Shown: in pieces, positions 35,033 through 43,633 of the stretch | Numbering within the stretch: position 1 is the first letter of the stretch | Layout of the letters: the number at the start of each line of letters is the position of its first letter | Assembly (NCBI GenBank): GCA_964637345.1 | Contig: CAZWTD010000003.1 | Location: 9,781-73,780, forward strand | From: CAZWTD01 sp964637345 | Lineage (GTDB): Bacteria; Patescibacteriota; Patescibacteriia; HK-STAS-PATE-3 | Direction of reading: 5' to 3' | Length of the DNA: 64,000 nucleotides | Notes under the pieces: generated by a model | The model's database searches: none | The model's input: only the letters and a program-made list of their open reading frames with translations | What the model was told of the DNA's origin: nothing | Translations under genes and position numbers: made by a program

Positions 35033-36299
35033 CATCGAACGACAATCGCGCCTCTTCGGGAAAAATTCTCGTACTGCACCAGCGGGGGAGACGAGCGTGA
35101 ACGCTCAGCTGCTCGAGCAAGCGAGCTTTGTGCGGAAGTATATGGCCGGAGTGTATTTGTATCTTCCGCTTGGTTGGCGCGTGTTGCAATCGATCCAGGC
35201 AGTTATCCGCGAGGAGTTACATACTCTCGGCGCTCAGGAACTCTTCTTTTCGGTTCTCCAGCCGAAGGAGCTCTGGGAGAAAACTGGCCGCTGGTCCGAA
35301 CTCTCGCCGGTTATGTACCAGTTTCAAGATCATTCAAAAAAGGACATAGGCCTTGGCGTAACACACGAAGAAGCGATGGCTGACACGGTTCGCCACCACG
35401 TCAGCTCATACAAGGACCTTCCCTTAGCACTGTATCAAATACAATGGAAGTTCCGCCACGAACCAAGAGCGAAATCCGGCTTGAATCGAGGGCGAGAATT
35501 CCTGATGAAGGACCTCTATAGCTTTCACGCGACGTCAGAGGACTGTAACCTCTACTACGAAAAGGTAAAAGAGGCTTACCTGAAGATTTTCTCGCGTCTT
35601 GACCTTTCAGCGCGGGTTGTTGAAGCGTCGGGCGGCGCTTTTTCAAAGGAACCCTCACACGAATTTCAAGTATTTTCTGAAGCCGGCGAAGATCATATCT
35701 TCTCTTGTTCAAGCTGCGATTTCGCTCAAAATAAGGAAATCGCAACTGTCAAAACAGGCGACGCCTGCCCTCAATGCTCAAAAAAAACCATTACGGAGCA
35801 ACGCGGCATTGAGGTCGGGAATATCTTCCGCCTAGGAACTCGATTTAGCGAGCCTTTGGGCGCGAGTTTTTTAAGCGCTACCGGAGAACGTCGTCCTATT
35901 GTTATGGCCTCATACGGTATTGGCGTTAGTCGCCTTATGGGAACCATTGTCGAAACGCACCACGACAAAGAGGGGATGTGCTGGCCAGACGCTGTTGCGC
36001 CTTTCCAGGTCCACCTCCTCCGTTTTGGATCTAGTCCGGAGCTTCACGATCAGAGCGAAGCCCTGCTCTCAGCCTTCGAGAAGGCGGGCATCACGGTGCT
36101 CTATGATGATCGTAATCAGTCTCCCGGGGCCTCATTGGCCGACGCTGACCTCATTGGAATTCCTGCCCGCGTCGTTATTTCAGCGAAAACCAATGGACGC
36201 GCAGAATTAAAGTATCGCACCGAGTCGGATGCCCATCTCCTCGATTCCTCAGTATTGATTTCGCAGCTCACCGAGCGCTTCTCTCGCTATGTTCGATAA
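34992..36299 (+). CDS. proS: Prolyl-tRNA synthetase without the large editing insert
   Basis: 435 residues against about 570 in E. coli. Class II motifs are seen: GVYLYLPLG...REE (motif 1), TGRWSE, GVTHEEAM and FRHEPRAKSGLNRGREFLMKDLYSFH (motif 2), and YGIGVSRLMG (motif 3). Between SHEFQV.SEAGEDHIF and RGIEVGNIFRLGT, where E. coli has a 180-residue INS editing domain, only about 30 residues occur, with C239xxC242 and C259xxC262 forming a likely zinc ribbon. The anticodon-binding domain is at 335-435. The ATG at 34992 fits the family; an earlier start at 34902 is deep in rseP. Confidence 0.94.
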   Translation: MNNLLLFSKTLFPSIERQSRLFGKNSRTAPAGETSVNAQLLEQASFVRKYMAGVYLYLPLGWRVLQSIQAVIREELHTLGAQELFFSVLQPKELWEKTGRWSELSPVMYQFQDHSKKDIGLGVTHEEAMADTVRHHVSSYKDLPLALYQIQWKFRHEPRAKSGLNRGREFLMKDLYSFHATSEDCNLYYEKVKEAYLKIFSRLDLSARVVEASGGAFSKEPSHEFQVFSEAGEDHIFSCSSCDFAQNKEIATVKTGDACPQCSKKTITEQRGIEVGNIFRLGTRFSEPLGASFLSATGERRPIVMASYGIGVSRLMGTIVETHHDKEGMCWPDAVAPFQVHLLRFGSSPELHDQSEALLSAFEKAGITVLYDDRNQSPGASLADADLIGIPARVVISAKTNGRAELKYRTESDAHLLDSSVLISQLTERFSRYVR

Positions 36300-37347
36300 A
36301 CTTTTCGGCCGCTTCTCTCGCGATATGGGTATCGACCTTGGTACGTCGAACACCCTGGTTTACGTTAAGGATAAAGGAATCGTCATTAATGAACCCTCCG
36401 TCGTTGCGATGAACACGCGCACGGATCAAATTCTTGCTGTTGGTGACGAAGCTAGGAAGATGGTCGGAAAAACTCCCGGCCATATTGTTGCAACGCGGCC
36501 ACTCGTCGATGGGGTCATATCGGATTTTGAAGTCACCGAGCGCATGTTAAAGTACTTCATCGAAAAGGTCCATCGAGAAAACTCAACCCTTCTCCCTCGT
36601 CCGCGCGTTGTTATTGGAATTCCTCTTGGCGTTACGGAGGTCGAACGAAAGGCCGTTGAAGACGCGAGCCTCAACGCTGGAGCCCGCGAAGTCTATCTGA
36701 TTGAAGAACCGATGGCGACCGCAATTGGCTCACGGCTTCCAATCCAAGACGCGGCCGGTACTATGGTGGTCGATATTGGAGGAGGAACAACCGAAATTGC
36801 CGTTATCGCTCTTGGTGGAGTTGTTGCCTGGAAGTCCCTTCGGATCGCCGGAGACGAACTCAATGAAAACATTGTCCAATACGCCCGCGACCACTTCAAT
36901 CTTCTACTGGGAGAACGAACTGCCGAAGATGCAAAGATACAAATCGGCGCCGCAAACGAACTGGTTGAGCCTCGAGAAACGAAGGTACGGGGCCGAGACT
37001 TAATTAGCGGATTGCCTCGAGAAATTACGATGACCAGTCAGCACGTACTTGAAGCGACAAATCGCTCGATCCGCATGGTTATTGACGCGATAAAAACAAC
37101 GATCGAAAATACCCCGCCTGAGTTGGTTGCCGACATCTACGAGCGAGGCATTATGCTCAGCGGGGGCGGCGCCTTACTCCGCGGGCTCGATCAAACCATT
37201 CGCCGTGAAACTCGAATACCCGTACACATCGCAGACGATCCGCTGACAACGGTTGTTCGTGGCACCGGCATCGTTCTGGATGATCTTGAAACGCTCCGAA
37301 GCGTCTTGGTGTTGTCAACACAAAATGAGAACGCCTTGAACCGCTAG
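36289..37347 (+). CDS. mreB: Rod-shape actin MreB
   Basis: 352-residue actin homolog that guides wall elongation. An amphipathic N-terminus (MFDKLFGRFSRD) suits membrane binding. Phosphate 1 GIDLGTSNTLVY, phosphate 2 VVDIGGGTTEIAVI near 155 and adenosine motif GIMLSGGGALLRGLD near 285 are complete. It is the first gene of mreB-mreC-mreD-like-PBP2 and overlaps proS by 11 bases. Confidence 0.96.
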   Translation: MFDKLFGRFSRDMGIDLGTSNTLVYVKDKGIVINEPSVVAMNTRTDQILAVGDEARKMVGKTPGHIVATRPLVDGVISDFEVTERMLKYFIEKVHRENSTLLPRPRVVIGIPLGVTEVERKAVEDASLNAGAREVYLIEEPMATAIGSRLPIQDAAGTMVVDIGGGTTEIAVIALGGVVAWKSLRIAGDELNENIVQYARDHFNLLLGERTAEDAKIQIGAANELVEPRETKVRGRDLISGLPREITMTSQHVLEATNRSIRMVIDAIKTTIENTPPELVADIYERGIMLSGGGALLRGLDQTIRRETRIPVHIADDPLTTVVRGTGIVLDDLETLRSVLVLSTQNENALNR

Positions 37348-37351
37348 TCGC

Positions 37352-38155
37352 ATGCCGCAACGCCGCCTGTCAGCCCGATCATTCGCTCTCCTTATCGCTT
37401 CCTGCGCTGTACTCGTCTACCTCGGGACCTTGTTTGGATTTGACGGCTGGCTTCGTTCAATTAGCTCTAGTCTGCTTCGCCCGATTCAACGTGGATTCAC
37501 TGTATCCGTTCATTCCATCCAAGGCTGGTTTCAGGGAGGCGCAGACAACTCCTTGGTTGATGAACTTGAAGCGCTGCGACGTGAACGCGACCAACTTCTC
37601 GTCCGTTCGGCCGAGCTTCAAACCTCCCTCGATGAAGCGCGCCAGGCTGCAAGCGAGGCGGAATACCTCGAAGAAAGAAACTTTCAATTTCAAGTTGCCC
37701 GCGCTATCGGGCGCTCCATTGATCCGAATTCTCGAACGATTACGATTGATCAAGGAAGCGCGCGTGGAATTAAGGTCGGACAGGCCGTTGTTCTGGAGTC
37801 TGGTATTCTCATCGGGAGAGTGTCAGACATTACGAATTCAACTTCTGAAGTCACCCTTATTACAGACCGTCGCAGTCGCGTGGCGGCCATGAGTCAAAAT
37901 GAACGTAACTCTCCGGGCATGATCCAGGGAGAGCTCGGCTTATCGCTAAGCTTTGAGTTGGTTCCCCAAGATGAGCCCATAGCGCCTGACGACCTTATTG
38001 TAACATCAGGTCTCGAGCCGGGAATTCCGCGCGGGCTCGTTATTGGTCGCATTACGACCGTCCATCAAGAAAAAACGGATATTTTTCAATCAGCGTCCGT
38101 GTCTTCGCCGGCACAGCTTGATCGCATGCAAATTGTGTCGGTCATTGTCCAATGA
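37352..38155 (+). CDS. mreC: Rod-shape protein MreC
   Basis: 267-residue bitopic protein: N-terminal membrane helix (about 9-28), coiled coil (about 65-115, LEALRRERDQLLVRSAELQTSLDEAR region) and a beta-rich outer domain with DQGSARGIKVGQAVV near 132, TDRRSRVAAM near 172 and DLIVTSGLEPGIPRGLVIG near 212. It links MreB to PBP2 on the outside. It overlaps the next gene by four bases. Confidence 0.94.
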   Translation: MPQRRLSARSFALLIASCAVLVYLGTLFGFDGWLRSISSSLLRPIQRGFTVSVHSIQGWFQGGADNSLVDELEALRRERDQLLVRSAELQTSLDEARQAASEAEYLEERNFQFQVARAIGRSIDPNSRTITIDQGSARGIKVGQAVVLESGILIGRVSDITNSTSEVTLITDRRSRVAAMSQNERNSPGMIQGELGLSLSFELVPQDEPIAPDDLIVTSGLEPGIPRGLVIGRITTVHQEKTDIFQSASVSSPAQLDRMQIVSVIVQ

Positions 38156-38697
38156 CGAGCATACTAACCGCTCTCAAGGTTCTGCTCATTATTTTCGCCT
38201 ATGTTTTTTCTGTGGCCGTTCTTAATGAATTACCGGGTTGGTGGCCATACCTTGAGCTCTGGCTGCTTCCAGTTTTCCTTCTAAGCTACGAACGACCGCG
38301 CCTTGCTCTCTGGCTGGCGCTTAGCCTTGGGTGGCTTGCCAATGGATACTATGCATCAGCGAACGGTTTGCCCGTATTACTCTTGCCACTCGTCGCGGCA
38401 ATTCTCGTTTTTGTCCACGCGAACTGGAAGACCCACCGCCCCATGCTCCGCGTTGTAGGCACGCTTCTCCTTGGAACATTTCTCTACCATTTTCTTGGAC
38501 TGGCGTACGAGTTTATTGCTAGCGTTATCCTCGGGTCTGAATTACTCCCGGCCAGAGCGCTTGATGTCGTTTCCTCAATACCAAAATTTTTACTCATGAA
38601 TCTTGCTGGCGGAATCCTGCTTCAGTCTTTCGTGCGAAAAGTTTTTCAGGATGAAGAACCAAGTCACTATGGCTCGCGATCCCCAATATTCTCATAA
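38152..38697 (+). CDS. MreD-like membrane protein
   Basis: 181 residues with about five hydrophobic segments. Similarity to MreD is weak by eye, as is usual for this fast-changing family; the placement between mreC and PBP2 is the main argument. The 3' end overlaps the PBP2 gene by 47 bases. Confidence 0.7.
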   Translation: MTSILTALKVLLIIFAYVFSVAVLNELPGWWPYLELWLLPVFLLSYERPRLALWLALSLGWLANGYYASANGLPVLLLPLVAAILVFVHANWKTHRPMLRVVGTLLLGTFLYHFLGLAYEFIASVILGSELLPARALDVVSSIPKFLLMNLAGGILLQSFVRKVFQDEEPSHYGSRSPIFS

Positions 38698-40612
38698 TCC
38701 CTTTCTCGATGCTCCGAGAAGCGACCGCCGTTTCGGTTCGGTTCGCCGATCTATGCGTGGCGCCGTCGTTTTCGACGGCGCGCCAATTCGAGATCCAAAA
38801 ACTGACGCCGGGGCAACGCCGCATCTGTCTTCGCGACTTTTTGCGTGGATGACCCTTCTTGCCTGCCTCTTCCTAACTGGCCGTGCTTTTTTCCTCCAGG
38901 TTGTCCAGGGAGCCGAACGTCTCGACCAAGCGGAACACAACCGCATCCGCCGAGAAATCGAGCCGGCAATGCGAGGTATATTCTACGATAGAAATAATGA
39001 GCCGCTCGTAAAAAACATCCCAAACTTTACGGTTTCTGTGTTACCGTATCTCCTCCCGAAAGAGGGCGAGGAGGAAAAGGAGCTTATCAACCGTCTCTGC
39101 CAAATTCTTGGGGTCTCGAGCGAAGAAACCTTGCGCGCAATTCATGAAGCCGGCGAGAATTCTCGAAACCTTGTTCTCGTCGCTGAGCACGTCTCAACGA
39201 ATAACGCGATTCTTCTGAGTACACAAATTGATTCCTACCCGGGAATCTCGCTTCAAACTGTAGCCGTTCGTGACTATTTCGACGGCCCCGCTATTTCGCA
39301 GGTTCTTGGGTACGTTGGGCGCGTTACCGATCGCGACCTGAGCGAGCACGCAGGGGAATACTCACGAATCGACTATATCGGTAAAACCGGACTGGAGTAT
39401 AGCTACGAATCGCGTCTTCGCGGAGTTCAGGGCTACCGCGACGTCGAGCGAGATCATCTTAATCGAGAGAAGCGAGTTATCGCCAATGTCCCGTCTATCC
39501 CGGGAACGAACCTTCAAACCACAATTGATCGCCGCGTACAAAACGCCTTGGCCGGAGCCTTAGCTGAGGTGATACAACGGACCGGTGCGCCCGGCGGGGC
39601 AGCGGTTGCTCTAGACCCGCGAGATGGGGGAGTGCTTGCTCTTGTGAGTGCCCCGAGCTTCGACAGCAACGCTTTTGTTCAGGGCTTAAGCTCAGAAGAG
39701 TATCAAGGGCTTCTGAATGACCCAACGAAACCATTCTTAAACCGGGCGATTACCGGAACCTATCCTTCTGGATCGACAATAAAGCCGCTGGTTGCTTCTG
39801 CTGCGCTTCAGGAACACATAGTTACCCCGAGCACCATTATTCAAAGCTCGGGCGGCATCCGAATTGACCAGTGGTACTTTCCTGACTGGAAAGCGGGAGG
39901 TCATGGCCCAACAAATGTAGCGAAAGCTCTAGCAGAGTCCGTCAACACCTATTTCTACTCCGTGGGCGGAGGAACTGATACCATGGACGGACTGGGTGTC
40001 GACCGCCTCAATCGCTACATGAAGTTGTTTGGGCTCGATGCAAGGCTCGGCATTGACCTTCCGAACGAGCAAGCGGGATTTCTTCCTTCAAAAGAATGGA
40101 AACGAGAGGTGAAGAACGAACCTTGGTATATTGGCGACACCTACCATTACGCGATCGGTCAAGGCGATGTACTCGTTACGCCCCTCCAAATTGCCAACGC
40201 AACAGCCGCGATAGCGAATGGCGGTACGCTTTACCAGCCGCACATAGCGCGAACCTGGCTCGACTCCTCGCTTCAGCCTATCGAAGGTATTCAGCCAAAA
40301 ATTCTTCGGGATAACTTTATCCAGACGGAACACCTCGCAGCGGTTCGCCAGGGCTTGCGACAAGCGGTAACTGATGGAAGTGCTCGCGCCTTAGGCTCTT
40401 TTCCAATTCCCATTGCAGCGAAAACTGGTACTGCCGAAATCGGGGAAACTAAAAAAACCCATGCTTGGTTTACATCGTTCGCCCCCTACGATGCGCCGGA
40501 GATTGTTATTACCGTCATTGTAGAACAGGGCGGCGAAGGGCACGCAGCGGCTCTCCCGGTAGCGGCTGCGGGGTACCGGGCATACTTTGGCCTTGATTCC
40601 CAGAACCCTTGA
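38651..40612 (+). CDS. mrdA: Penicillin-binding protein 2 (class B transpeptidase)
   Basis: 653 residues. There is an Arg-rich cytoplasmic tail of about 60 residues, longer than usual, then a membrane helix (63-84), the PBP dimerisation domain (about 95-290, with DYIGKTGLEYSYE) and the transpeptidase domain. Active-site motifs are S375-T-I-K378, S430-V-N and K591-T-G. The position after mreC and the MreD-like gene marks it as the elongation PBP2 rather than FtsI. The start may instead be the ATG at 38669. The TGA stop lies inside the greA promoter. Confidence 0.92.
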   Translation: MKNQVTMARDPQYSHNPFLDAPRSDRRFGSVRRSMRGAVVFDGAPIRDPKTDAGATPHLSSRLFAWMTLLACLFLTGRAFFLQVVQGAERLDQAEHNRIRREIEPAMRGIFYDRNNEPLVKNIPNFTVSVLPYLLPKEGEEEKELINRLCQILGVSSEETLRAIHEAGENSRNLVLVAEHVSTNNAILLSTQIDSYPGISLQTVAVRDYFDGPAISQVLGYVGRVTDRDLSEHAGEYSRIDYIGKTGLEYSYESRLRGVQGYRDVERDHLNREKRVIANVPSIPGTNLQTTIDRRVQNALAGALAEVIQRTGAPGGAAVALDPRDGGVLALVSAPSFDSNAFVQGLSSEEYQGLLNDPTKPFLNRAITGTYPSGSTIKPLVASAALQEHIVTPSTIIQSSGGIRIDQWYFPDWKAGGHGPTNVAKALAESVNTYFYSVGGGTDTMDGLGVDRLNRYMKLFGLDARLGIDLPNEQAGFLPSKEWKREVKNEPWYIGDTYHYAIGQGDVLVTPLQIANATAAIANGGTLYQPHIARTWLDSSLQPIEGIQPKILRDNFIQTEHLAAVRQGLRQAVTDGSARALGSFPIPIAAKTGTAEIGETKKTHAWFTSFAPYDAPEIVITVIVEQGGEGHAAALPVAAAGYRAYFGLDSQNP

Positions 40613-40637
40613 CGTTATTTCGCTACAGCGGTAGAAT
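40609..40637 (+). promoter_or_regulatory. Promoter of greA
   Basis: TTGACG (40609-40614), 17 bases, TAGAAT (40632-40637). The TGA of the -35 is the stop codon of the PBP2 gene. The leader to the greA ATG would be about 45 bases. Confidence 0.7.
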
Positions 40638-40687
40638 CCGGGACGCAGTATTTTGTTCTGCTCCATTTTTTTGCACGATCGACTGAT

Positions 40688-41152
40688 ATGAATACCCCTA
40701 CCTATTTAACCAAAGACGGACTGCTTAAGGTTCAAGAAGAGCTCGAGCAGCTAAAAACGAAAAAACGCAAGGAAATTGCTTGGCGTATCCAAGAAGCAAA
40801 AGAGCTTGGCGACTTGTCGGAAAACGCTGAATACACTGAAGCGAAAAATGAGCAGGCGTTTATTGAAGGTAGAATCGCCGAACTTGACCTCATTCTCAAG
40901 AACACAGTATTGATCGACGAAACAACGCCGCGAGATACCGTCTCAATCGGCACTACGGTGGTTGTTGAGTTTGACGATCAACGACGCCAGTCGTACACCA
41001 TTGTCGGATCGAATGAAGTTGATCCAGCGCTTGGTAAAATTTCGAACGAGTCTCCCTTAGGTAAGGCCTTCCTGGGCCATAAGGTTGGGGAAACGGTAAC
41101 AATTACCGTTCCCAAGGGATCGGCCACGGTTCGCATTCTTACGATTGAATAG
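40688..41152 (+). CDS. greA: Transcription elongation factor GreA
   Basis: 154-residue factor that rescues backtracked RNA polymerase. An N-terminal coiled coil (about 1-75) carries the tip sequence GDLSENAEYTEAKNEQ, whose acidic residues (D and E) stimulate RNA cleavage. The C-terminal FKBP-like domain has ISNESPLGKAFLGHKVGETVTI. It has its own promoter and is followed by another promoter, so it is probably monocistronic. Confidence 0.96.
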   Translation: MNTPTYLTKDGLLKVQEELEQLKTKKRKEIAWRIQEAKELGDLSENAEYTEAKNEQAFIEGRIAELDLILKNTVLIDETTPRDTVSIGTTVVVEFDDQRRQSYTIVGSNEVDPALGKISNESPLGKAFLGHKVGETVTITVPKGSATVRILTIE

Positions 41153-41166
41153 CGGCTTTTGTTTAG

Positions 41167-41195
41167 TTGCCGGACCCCTCTCCGCGTGCTAAACT
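41167..41195 (+). promoter_or_regulatory. Promoter of the serS-alr-ddl-ftsQ operon
   Basis: TTGCCG (41167-41172), 17 bases, TAAACT (41190-41195). The predicted leader before serS is about 22 bases. Confidence 0.6.
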
Positions 41196-41223
41196 CGGGA
41201 GGCTTTTGACTTCGTTTTCTCGT

Positions 41224-42498
41224 ATGCTTGATCGAAAATTCATCCAGCAACATCCTGACCGGGTTGAAGCAGCGCTCCGAGAGAAGGGAATTTCCTTCGA
41301 CCTCAAGGCTTTTCTCAACGACCTTGAAGAGCAGCGCAGCCTGAAGATACAGCTTGAGGAGCTCAACGCTGAACGAAACACACTCAGCAAAGGCGGGAAG
41401 CCAGCTGATCCTGAGCGAGCTCGAGCCGTGAAGGACAAACACCGAGAAGTCAAACTCGCTTTCGACCGTCTTGATGAGAATATTCGAGCGAACGAACTTC
41501 GCATTCCCAATCTCCCCTGGGACGGCGCGCCCAAAGGTCAGGACGCTAGTGCGAACAGGGTTATTCGAGAAGTAGGGAAGCCGAAACACTTCTCTTTTCC
41601 TCCAAAAAATCATATCGAGCTCGGACAGGCACTTCAGCTACTTGATCTCGAGCGCGGAGCTCAAACCTCAGGCTTCCGTGGCTACTATCTAAAAAACGAA
41701 GCGGTTCTCCTACAGCTCGGTTTACTGTCTTTGGCTGTGCAACGGCTCCAGCGAGCAGGGTTTAGCTTAATGGTCCCTCCCGCGCTCGTTCGAGAGTTCG
41801 CGCTCATTGGGAGTGGACATCTTCCCTTTGGGCGCGATGAAGTGTATCAACTTACAACGACGAAGCACGAAAACGACGGACTCCAATTCCTCGCCGGAAC
41901 ATCAGAGCCCTCTCTCTTAGCCTATTACGCGAACACGACACTCGACGCATCACAACTTCCCATACGGCTATGCGGGATCTCGCCGTGCTTTCGTTCAGAA
42001 ATCGGTAGCTACGGAAAAGACACGAAAGGCCTCTACCGTGTTCATGAATTCATGAAGGTTGAGCAGGTTGTCTTATCGGCCCCAAACCTCGAAGGTTCAA
42101 ACGCCCTGTTTGACGAAATGCTCGGCCACGCAGAGTCGCTCCTCAACGACCTTGAGTTGCCGTATCGGCTCATTGAAACGTCAACCGGAGACATGGGCGC
42201 TGGCAAATACCGAATGGTTGATATTGAAACGTGGATGCCGGGCCGAAATGGGTACGGCGAAACCCACTCGAATTCGCACTTGACCGATTGGCAGGCTCGC
42301 CGCCTGGCCATTCGCACGAGGGGAGGGGAGTCCGCTCAAGAAACGGCTTTCGTCCACACCCTCAACAACACCATGATCGCCTCGCCGCGAATTCTCATTG
42401 CCATCCTCGAGAACTACCAACGGGCCGATGGGACGATTGATGTTCCTCATCTTCTTCAACCCTTTGTCGGGAAAAAACGCATTTCAGGTGCAGCATGA
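41224..42498 (+). CDS. serS: Seryl-tRNA synthetase
   Basis: 424-residue class II synthetase. The N-terminal antiparallel coiled-coil arm that grips tRNA-Ser is at about 25-100. Class II motifs: LMVPPALVRE (motif 1), the TSE equivalent AGTSEPSLLAYY, FRSEIGSYGKDTKGLYRVHEFMKVEQV (motif 2) and NNTMIASPRILIAILENYQ (motif 3). The first ATG fitting the family is at 41224; the open frame upstream to 41167 overlaps the promoter. It overlaps alr by four bases. Confidence 0.96.
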   Translation: MLDRKFIQQHPDRVEAALREKGISFDLKAFLNDLEEQRSLKIQLEELNAERNTLSKGGKPADPERARAVKDKHREVKLAFDRLDENIRANELRIPNLPWDGAPKGQDASANRVIREVGKPKHFSFPPKNHIELGQALQLLDLERGAQTSGFRGYYLKNEAVLLQLGLLSLAVQRLQRAGFSLMVPPALVREFALIGSGHLPFGRDEVYQLTTTKHENDGLQFLAGTSEPSLLAYYANTTLDASQLPIRLCGISPCFRSEIGSYGKDTKGLYRVHEFMKVEQVVLSAPNLEGSNALFDEMLGHAESLLNDLELPYRLIETSTGDMGAGKYRMVDIETWMPGRNGYGETHSNSHLTDWQARRLAIRTRGGESAQETAFVHTLNNTMIASPRILIAILENYQRADGTIDVPHLLQPFVGKKRISGAA

Positions 42499-43622
42499 AG
42501 GAACCGCTAACCTGGCTTGAGATAAGCCGGGGAGCCCTTCGAGCAAACGCTCGGGCCTTTCGGCAACTCGTCGGGCGAAAAACACACGTCATGGCAGTTG
42601 TGAAAAGCAACGCCTACGGACACGGAGTAGAGCAGGTTGTCGACTCCCTCAAAGGTTACGTTGATTGGTTTGGTGTTGCGAATCTCACGGAAGCCCTTGA
42701 ACTCCGAACTCACGATCGTTTTACCCCGATCCTTGTTTTAAGTTACTGGACCCCCGACCAGTGGCAACTGGCGGCGCAACACGCTATCGAGCTTGGCCTC
42801 TATTCGCTTGACCAAGTCCGAAGCTTATCCCGACTCATGCGGAACAGTCGAAAAACGATTCGCTGCCAACTAAAGCTCGATGTCGGAACCTCGCGTGTTG
42901 GACTTTCTGAATCCGACCTGGGTCAAGCCTGCACTATTCTCAAGCGCAACCCGCGAATACGCATTACCGGAGCCTACTCTCACTTTGCTGACGCGGAAAA
43001 TACAGATCAGCATTTTACCAATCTCCAGCTTCGAACCTTTACCTCACGCGTTGCTTTTCTTGAATCGCAACTAGGGCCGATTCCGCATACGCATATTGCC
43101 TGTACTGCCGCCGCATTAATGAACGAGAGGTCCCGGCTTGGGATGGTGCGAATTGGAATAGGGATCTATGGGATCTGGCCAGACCAGTCTGTGCAAAGAT
43201 GGATGCAACGACAAGCGCTCCGCTTTACCCTCACGCCGGCGCTGAGTTGGAAAACCCGGCTTATCCAGGTCAAAAGCCTAACTGCTGGAACAACAATTGG
43301 CTACGGCCGAAGCCACCGTCTGAAAAGACAAACTGTCGTGGGGATCTTGCCCATTGGCTATAACGAAGGGTTCGACCGGCGTTTTTCTAATCTTGGTCAG
43401 GTTATTGTGAATAAAAAACGCGTTCCTGTTTTAGGCCGCGTATGTATGAACCTTACCATGGTGGGAGTAGGGGAGGGGGCTCGACCCGGTGACGAGGTGA
43501 CGCTTCTCGGGGGAGACGCAAAAAAGAGAAGCGCGGAAGAAGCGGCGGCGGAAATTGGAACAATTGCCTACGAACTTGTTACCCGCATTCCGGCTTCACT
43601 CCCGCGCCGGCTTGTGCCATAA
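42495..43622 (+). CDS. alr: Alanine racemase
   Basis: 375-residue PLP enzyme that makes D-Ala for the wall. The PLP lysine is in VVKSNAYGHG near residue 36 (usually KANAYGHG). RIGIGIYGIWP near 218 and GTTIGYGRSHRL near 262, which supplies the catalytic Tyr of the second face, are present. RVCMNLTMV near 315 is also typical. It is grouped with ddl, so D-Ala synthesis and ligation are co-expressed. Confidence 0.95.
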   Translation: MKEPLTWLEISRGALRANARAFRQLVGRKTHVMAVVKSNAYGHGVEQVVDSLKGYVDWFGVANLTEALELRTHDRFTPILVLSYWTPDQWQLAAQHAIELGLYSLDQVRSLSRLMRNSRKTIRCQLKLDVGTSRVGLSESDLGQACTILKRNPRIRITGAYSHFADAENTDQHFTNLQLRTFTSRVAFLESQLGPIPHTHIACTAAALMNERSRLGMVRIGIGIYGIWPDQSVQRWMQRQALRFTLTPALSWKTRLIQVKSLTAGTTIGYGRSHRLKRQTVVGILPIGYNEGFDRRFSNLGQVIVNKKRVPVLGRVCMNLTMVGVGEGARPGDEVTLLGGDAKKRSAEEAAAEIGTIAYELVTRIPASLPRRLVP

Positions 43623-43633
43623 TGAGGTCGTGA
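43622..43633 (+). other. Three-codon ORF bridging alr and ddl
   Basis: ATG AGG TCG TGA starts on the last base of the alr stop (TAATG), and its stop overlaps the ddl GTG start as GTGA. It closes the gap between alr and ddl in the same way as the minigene before murG. With three codons it may be chance. Confidence 0.2.
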
